A DNA stretch of 64,000 bases from Amblyomma americanum (Eukaryota; Arthropoda; Arachnida; Ixodida; Ixodidae), in the NCBI RefSeq assembly GCF_052857255.1, contig NC_135497.1, positions 193,677,632-193,741,631 of the forward strand. Direction: 5' to 3'. Position 1 is the first letter of the stretch; every line of letters begins with the position of its first letter. The notes beneath the pieces are model-generated. The model was not told the origin of the DNA, did no database searches, and saw only the letters and a program-made list of their open reading frames with translations. Made by a program: the position numbers and the translations under genes. Below are positions 59,338 to 64,000 of the stretch, piece by piece.

Positions 59338-62300
59338 TCAAAGGAATATTGTTGCAAAGCGAGGCTCCAGCGCAGGAGGCGGCCATTTTTGGGAGAGAAT
59401 GGTCTGCAGCCATTGGAGAGGGCAGTGATCCGTCTCAATGATAAACCTCGAGCCGGCTAGGTAGCATGACAATTTCTGAACGGCCCACACGAGACACGCA
59501 CACTCTTTCTCGGTGGCGCTGTACGCCTGCTCACGACAGGTCAGCTTACGACTAGCATACAGGACGGGGTGTTCCACTTCTCCATTGTCCCTTTGGCACA
59601 GTACAACGCCCATGCCTCGCTCACTAGCATCGCACTGAACAACGAACCCTTTTGTGTAGTCTGGCGATCGTAGCACAGGCTGGCTTGTTAGGGCGCTCTT
59701 TAGGGCGCTAAAAGCTCTTTCCTTTGTCTCGCCCCAGACGACTGTTTGGGGCTCTGTTTTTCTTAGAGCATCCGTCAGGGGAGCCGCGATATCGGAGTAC
59801 CTGGGGATGTACCTCTGATAGTAGCCGGTGACACCTAAGAACGACCGAATATCGGTCTTCGTGCGCGGTTGCGGGAAGTCTCGCACAGCGGCCACCTTTA
59901 TTTCAGAGGGGCGGTGATGACCCTGTCCAATCACGTGACCGAGGTAGACAACCTCGGCCTGTGCTAATTGGCACTTGGGAGCCTTGACTGTCAAGCCCGC
60001 TTCGCGCAGGCGGGTTAGCACTGCCCGCAAGTGTGCCATATGCTCAGACCAGGATGCGGAGAATATCGCTACGTCGTCTAAATACGGTAAAGCGAATTCT
60101 TCCTGTCCCCGTAACACTTTGTCCATGAGGCTTGAAAAGCAGTATGGCGCGTTCTTCAAACCAAAACTCAAAACTTTAGGACGGAATGTTCCCATTGGTG
60201 AAATGAACGCCGCATACCTACTAGCCTCTTCTGTAAGTGGAACCTGCCAATAACCCCTGACAAGATCTAGGGTGGAAATAAACTGAGCGCTACTAACTTT
60301 CTCAAGGCGCTCCTCGATGTTAGGGATCGGATAAATTTGATCCTTAGTGATGGAATTAAGCCTGCGGTAGTCGACGCAAGGACGAGGTTCCTTGCCCGGT
60401 ACCTCAACTAAAATCAAAGGGGAGGTATAATCACTCTCACCCGCCTCAATAACACCGAGCTGTAGCATTTTCTTTACCTCAGCCTCCATAATATCGCGCT
60501 GGCGGGGTGACACCCGGTACGCCTTGGATCGTACTGGCTCTGGGGAGGTAAGTTCTATATCATGAGTAAGGACAGAAGTCCTACCAGGCCTCTCAGAAAA
60601 CTGACCTTGAAACTCTTGTAAGAGTTGGTGTAGTTCGGTTTTCTGCTCAGCCGACAGCGGTGCTTTAATGATTAAGTCACTAATGACCTGATCAGTGTCT
60701 TCCCTGTTCGTCACTGAGCCTAGTCCCGGAAGCTCGACCGGAAGCTCTTCGGGAACGTTTACCATCATACACACCACTGCTTCCCGTTGTCTATAGGGTT
60801 TGAGCAGATTACAGTGGTAAACTTGCTGTGCTTTCCGCTTTCCTGGCAGACTCACCACGTAGTTAACATCCGACAGTTTTTGAACAATCCGTGCTGGGCC
60901 CTCCCACTGCACGTCGAGTTTGTTTTTTAGCGATGTGCGCAATACCATTACCTCATCGCCCACCTCAAAACGACGGGCCCTGGCTTTCCGATCATAATAA
61001 ACCTTGGCCCTCTGCTGGGCCTTTGCCATTGCTTCACCTGACAACTCCTGTGCCCTTCTTAAGCGTTCGAGGAGACTAAGCACGTACTTGACCACGACTG
61101 GGTCGTCGCCCCTGCCTTCCCACGAGTCTCGAAGCATGCGAAGCGGAGACCGCAGCGAGCGACCGTACACCAGCTCAGCTGGCGAAAACCCCGTAGCCGC
61201 ATGCGGCGCGGTCCTTAATGCAAACATCACCCCAGGCAGACACAGCTCCCAATCACTTTGTTGCTCAAAACACAATGCTCTCAACACGCGCTTCATGACG
61301 GAGTGGAGCTTCTCAACGGAATTCGACTGTGGGTGGTACACAGAGCTGTGTAACAACTTTACCCCACACCTTTCGAGAAAGGCTGTCGTCAAAGCGCTAG
61401 TAAACACTGTGCCCTGATCTGACTGGATTTCCGCAGGAAAACCAACTCGCGCAAATATGGACAGTAGTGCATTGACTATCTCAACTGAGCTGAGTTCTTT
61501 AAGCGGCACTGCTTCAGGGAACTTTGTCGCTGGGCAGATCACAGTCAAAATGTGTCTGTACCCCGTGGCTGTTACCGGCAGAGGTCCCACTGTATCAATA
61601 ACGAGCCGTCTAAAAGGCTCCGTAATGATAGGTACCAACTTCAACGGCACCCTCGATTTGTCCCCTGGTTTGCCAACCCGCTGACAGGTGTCACATGTCC
61701 TCACAAAGTGTTCTACGTCACGAAAACACCCTGGCCAATAGTACTCTTGCAAGAGACGGTCCTTAGTCTTCTTAACTCCTAGGTGTCCGGACCACGAACC
61801 GCCATGCGACAAGCGCAACAGATCCTGACGGTAGCACTGAGGCACGATCAGCTGATCGAACTCGACTCCCCTGCGGTCTAGATACTTCCGGTACAAGACC
61901 CCACCTCTTTCCACAAAACGAACATTTTTCTTGGCGATACCTTCCTTGACATTGCAGCGCATGTTTTCTAGGCTGCCATCTTTTTTTTGCTCGGCTATCA
62001 AAGCCGACCGGCTGACTTTTAGCAACCTATTAAGTCCATCGGACGTAGGCGCGATGAGCAAATCTGCAGATAGCTCTTCTAACTTTCCCGTGTCGGGCAT
62101 TTCCTCTCCAGTACCTGGTGCCTTCAACGCTACAGGCTCAATTTTATTCAGTTCGGACGTGCTCTGAGTATCAGCTTGCTGCGCCTCCGACCCTTTTTCA
62201 TTGCTCGACAACGTCGGCCCCGCAACTACCGCCTTTGCAGCGAGCTCCCGAACTCTTGATCTGGTTAAGGCCTGAACGCTAGCCTCACCAAACAAAAGCC

Positions 62301-63453
62301 CCTTCTCGCGCAGGAGGTGATCGGACCTGTTCGAAAATAGGTACGGGTACTGGGGGGGCAGCATAGATGACACTGCGGCCTCCGTCTCAATTGCTCCGAA
62401 AGGTCCTTCAATAAGCACTTTTGCTACGGGCAGACACACGCTGTGAGCTTCCACTGCTTGCTTGATCCATGCGCACTCGCCCGTGAACATATCGGGTTCT
62501 ATGTAAGAGGGGTGAACTACATCCATTGTAGCTGCGGAATCACGAAGCACTCGGCACTCTTTCCCGTTCACGAGGAAGTCTCGCATGTAAGGCTCGAGAA
62601 GCTTCATGTTCTCGTCAGTGCTACATAATGACAAACACACGACTTCTCTTTTTGTTTCTGGACACTGCGCCGAAAAGTGACCCGGCTTCTGGCACGTATA
62701 ACACACGCGCGCTTGCCTCCTCTCGAACCGCTTTCTGCGTTCGGCTTCGGCTGCCACCGTCTCCTTACGTTCGGTCGGACTGCTTTCACTCGCATCCGCA
62801 CTACGTGTGTCCCCCCTTGCTCTCATGGGTGTGAACTTCGGCCTCTCAGACTTGGAGCCAAATTCACCCTTTTGACCGTCCTTAGCTCCGCGAGCCCGAC
62901 GCGTCACAAACTCCTCGGCTAGCTCGGCGGCTTTAGCCACTGTACTAACGTCTGGCCTATCCAAGACCCAGTACCGCACGTTCTCAGGTAACCGACTATA
63001 AAACTGTTCTAGCCCGAAACACTGCAGAATTTTCTCGTGGTCACCAAACGCTTTCTCTTCTTTGAGCCACTCCTGCATGTTTGACATAAGCCTGTAGGCA
63101 AACTCTGTATATGACTCACTTCTGCCTTTTTCATTTTCCCGAAACTTCCGACGGAACGCCTCCGCTGACAGCCTGTACTTTTTTAGCAGACTCGATTTCA
63201 CTTGGTCGAAATCCTCTGCCTCCTCTCTCTTCAAGCGAGCGACTACGTCGGCCGCCTCGGCGGGTAACAAAGTGAGCAAGCGCTGTGGCCACGTTTCCCG
63301 AGAGAACCCCTCCTTCTTGCACGTTCGCTCAAAGTTAACCAGGAACAAACCAATGTCCTCTCCAAGCTTAAACGGCCGCATCAGGTCAGTCATTTTGAAC
63401 GATACCCGTTTTCCTGCACCGTGTGCCTGACTTCCATTACGAGCGCGTTCCAT
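59338..63453 (-). CDS. gag-pol polyprotein, order Gag-PR-INT-RT-RH
   Basis: Encodes the structural and enzymatic proteins for retrotransposition. Residues about 20-190 are a Ty3-type Gag; CYTCQKPGHFSAQC at 251-264 is a CCHC zinc knuckle; DSA at 305-307 is the protease active site. Integrase follows: zinc-binding H550, H557, C587, C590, and core Asp620, Asp679, Glu714 (34 residues between the last two by my count), then a GPY/F-like module (WEGPARIV, about 850-857). Reverse transcriptase comes after it: CVDYRRLN (1026-1033), TLDLVRGYWQVPL and YLDD at 1124-1127. RNase H has CDAS (1274), TEKE and ETDH. The frame ends at 59338 after a one-base loss or gain in an A5 run (59386-59390); the conserved RNase H tail continues in the next frame to a stop at 59277. 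At the start, the upstream segment is in a different frame. Otherwise all catalytic residues are present. Confidence 0.93.
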   Translation of the reverse strand: MERARNGSQAHGAGKRVSFKMTDLMRPFKLGEDIGLFLVNFERTCKKEGFSRETWPQRLLTLLPAEAADVVARLKREEAEDFDQVKSSLLKKYRLSAEAFRRKFRENEKGRSESYTEFAYRLMSNMQEWLKEEKAFGDHEKILQCFGLEQFYSRLPENVRYWVLDRPDVSTVAKAAELAEEFVTRRARGAKDGQKGEFGSKSERPKFTPMRARGDTRSADASESSPTERKETVAAEAERRKRFERRQARVCYTCQKPGHFSAQCPETKREVVCLSLCSTDENMKLLEPYMRDFLVNGKECRVLRDSAATMDVVHPSYIEPDMFTGECAWIKQAVEAHSVCLPVAKVLIEGPFGAIETEAAVSSMLPPQYPYLFSNRSDHLLREKGLLFGEASVQALTRSRVRELAAKAVVAGPTLSSNEKGSEAQQADTQSTSELNKIEPVALKAPGTGEEMPDTGKLEELSADLLIAPTSDGLNRLLKVSRSALIAEQKKDGSLENMRCNVKEGIAKKNVRFVERGGVLYRKYLDRRGVEFDQLIVPQCYRQDLLRLSHGGSWSGHLGVKKTKDRLLQEYYWPGCFRDVEHFVRTCDTCQRVGKPGDKSRVPLKLVPIITEPFRRLVIDTVGPLPVTATGYRHILTVICPATKFPEAVPLKELSSVEIVNALLSIFARVGFPAEIQSDQGTVFTSALTTAFLERCGVKLLHSSVYHPQSNSVEKLHSVMKRVLRALCFEQQSDWELCLPGVMFALRTAPHAATGFSPAELVYGRSLRSPLRMLRDSWEGRGDDPVVVKYVLSLLERLRRAQELSGEAMAKAQQRAKVYYDRKARARRFEVGDEVMVLRTSLKNKLDVQWEGPARIVQKLSDVNYVVSLPGKRKAQQVYHCNLLKPYRQREAVVCMMVNVPEELPVELPGLGSVTNREDTDQVISDLIIKAPLSAEQKTELHQLLQEFQGQFSERPGRTSVLTHDIELTSPEPVRSKAYRVSPRQRDIMEAEVKKMLQLGVIEAGESDYTSPLILVEVPGKEPRPCVDYRRLNSITKDQIYPIPNIEERLEKVSSAQFISTLDLVRGYWQVPLTEEASRYAAFISPMGTFRPKVLSFGLKNAPYCFSSLMDKVLRGQEEFALPYLDDVAIFSASWSEHMAHLRAVLTRLREAGLTVKAPKCQLAQAEVVYLGHVIGQGHHRPSEIKVAAVRDFPQPRTKTDIRSFLGVTGYYQRYIPRYSDIAAPLTDALRKTEPQTVVWGETKERAFSALKSALTSQPVLRSPDYTKGFVVQCDASERGMGVVLCQRDNGEVEHPVLYASRKLTCREQAYSATEKECACLVWAVQKLSCYLAGSRFIIETDHCPLQWLQTILSQKWPPPALEPRFATIFL

Positions 63454-63455
63454 CT

Positions 63456-63821
63456 CTACCTCGAGACGAGACGCTTCATTTCCAAAGCGTGTTGACGGTC
63501 GCGCTCTTCTTTCTCTTTTTGCTCTTTACGTTCGCGCTCCTCTTTCTCTTTTTGTTCTTTACGTTCGCGCTCGTCTTTCTCTTTTTCTTTTTGTTCTTTA
63601 CGTTCGCGCTCGTCTTTCTCTTTTTGTTCTTTACGTTCGCGCTCCTCTTTTTGCTCCCTCTCCTCAATTGTCTCAAGGCATTCCGACAGCTCGTCATCCT
63701 CAGCCTCCAACTCAAGAATAGCCCTTAGCAGTTCTGGTTTTCTGAGTTTGTCTGAGACATCCAGACCCAACTCTCTTGCAAGCTCCAGCAATTTCGGTTT
63801 GCGCAACGACTTCAAATCCAT
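63456..63821 (-). CDS. SAP-like plus charged coiled-coil segment upstream of gag
   Basis: A 121-residue frame from MDLKSLRKPKLLELARELGL. Residues 1-40 form two helices with the LRKPKLLELARELG..VS.KLRKPEL pattern of a SAP-like motif, usually a nucleic-acid or scaffold binding module. Residues about 50-110 are almost only Glu, Lys, Arg and Gln, with an 11-residue repeat (ERERKEQKEKE), a predicted long charged helix. It ends at TAG (63456-63458), three bases before the ATG of the gag-pol frame. Residues before that ATG in the gag frame (LEVEMERA) continue the same coiled-coil character, so I infer that the two were one protein and a single-base change separated them. A separate protein is the alternative. 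Confidence 0.7.
   Translation of the reverse strand: MDLKSLRKPKLLELARELGLDVSDKLRKPELLRAILELEAEDDELSECLETIEEREQKEERERKEQKEKDERERKEQKEKEKDERERKEQKEKEERERKEQKEKEERDRQHALEMKRLVSR
63530..63667 (-). repeat. coding tandem repeat, 33-bp units
   Basis: GTTCGCGCTC starts at 63530, 63563, 63602 and 63635: spacings 33, 39 and 33 bases, all multiples of three, so repeat number can change without breaking the frame. Confidence 0.9.
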
Positions 63822-64000
63822 GGCTGCTCCGAATGCTGCTTTCTCTACTGCCTACTATTGTCTTGCCGCAAACTAACCCGGCAGCAACGACAACACAATT
63901 ACCAGCTCTGTTTCTGACACTAACAAAAGCCTGGCAAAACTCAGAAGAAGAAAGTCCCGCACTCACCAAACCTCGCAGCCAAGAATTCAGCGCAGTCGTT
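63822..64000 (-). other. 5' leader of the LTR element
   Basis: Non-coding DNA upstream of the SAP-like frame. No TGG-starting primer binding site or LTR end can be identified before the window ends. Confidence 0.5.

Larger units (their letters stand above)
58225..64000 (-). mobile_element. LTR retrotransposon with integrase before RT (5' end outside window)
   Basis: Runs on the minus strand from beyond 64000 to 58225. In order: leader, SAP-like/coiled-coil segment, gag-pol, a 480-bp non-coding stretch, and the 3' LTR. No envelope-like frame follows pol. The uninterrupted 1371 codons suggest a recent insertion. The 5' LTR and primer binding site are not in the window, so LTR identity and the target duplication cannot be measured. 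The pol order is that described for Gmr1-like elements rather than for typical Ty3/gypsy. Confidence 0.85.

Overview
The window is animal nuclear DNA, very probably from an ixodid (hard) tick. The evidence is about ten copies of tRNA-headed SINEs of the Ruka type known from hard ticks, arthropod-type P, mariner, hAT-like and LINE fossils, and spliced coding exons with gt/ag borders separated by kilobases. There is no bacterial architecture: no operons, no ribosome binding sites, no CRISPR. Most long open frames here are shadows of microsatellites, CpG-rich DNA or transposons.

The only host gene I can support is a syntrophin on the + strand. One exon (45467-45864) encodes the segment after the PDZ domain: the C-terminal half of the split PH1 and the start of PH2. 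A second exon (52162-52304) encodes the N-terminal strands of PH2. Reading phases match across the 6.3 kb intron. The PDZ/first exons and the remaining PH2 and SU exons were not found, so they lie outside the window or were missed.

The best-preserved element is an LTR retrotransposon on the - strand at the right edge (58225 to beyond 64000). Its 1371-codon gag-pol frame has the order Gag, zinc knuckle, protease, integrase, reverse transcriptase, RNase H. The integrase lies upstream of the reverse transcriptase, unlike ordinary Ty3/gypsy elements and like the Gmr1-like group. Upstream of gag is a SAP-like plus charged coiled-coil segment. Two single-base frame breaks flank gag-pol. The element appears to have landed inside the second copy of a 314-bp-period duplication.

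Layout: 0-9 kb, AT repeats, SINE, small foldbacks and a decayed hAT-like transposase (about 3.7-4.3 kb); 10-11 kb, LINE reverse-transcriptase fossil; 12.9-14.6 kb, SINE with an 11-bp target duplication, a tandem repeat and a foldback; 15-28 kb, mostly unassigned DNA with CpG-rich blocks, a second foldback copy, SINEs and a long GT tract; 28.8-37 kb, a cluster of foldback and TA-flanked MITE families; 38.2-39.4 kb, P-element fossil and SINE; 43.1-44.5 kb, decayed mariner; 45.5-52.3 kb, syntrophin exons; 53.6-56.1 kb, MITEs, LINE tail, integrase fossil and SINE; 57.7-64 kb, duplication and LTR retrotransposon.

The most striking theme is the number of unrelated inverted-repeat (hairpin) families: at least seven, several in multiple copies, plus seven G or C homopolymer tracts of 16-30 bases. 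All family names come from recognition of motifs; no database search was run.
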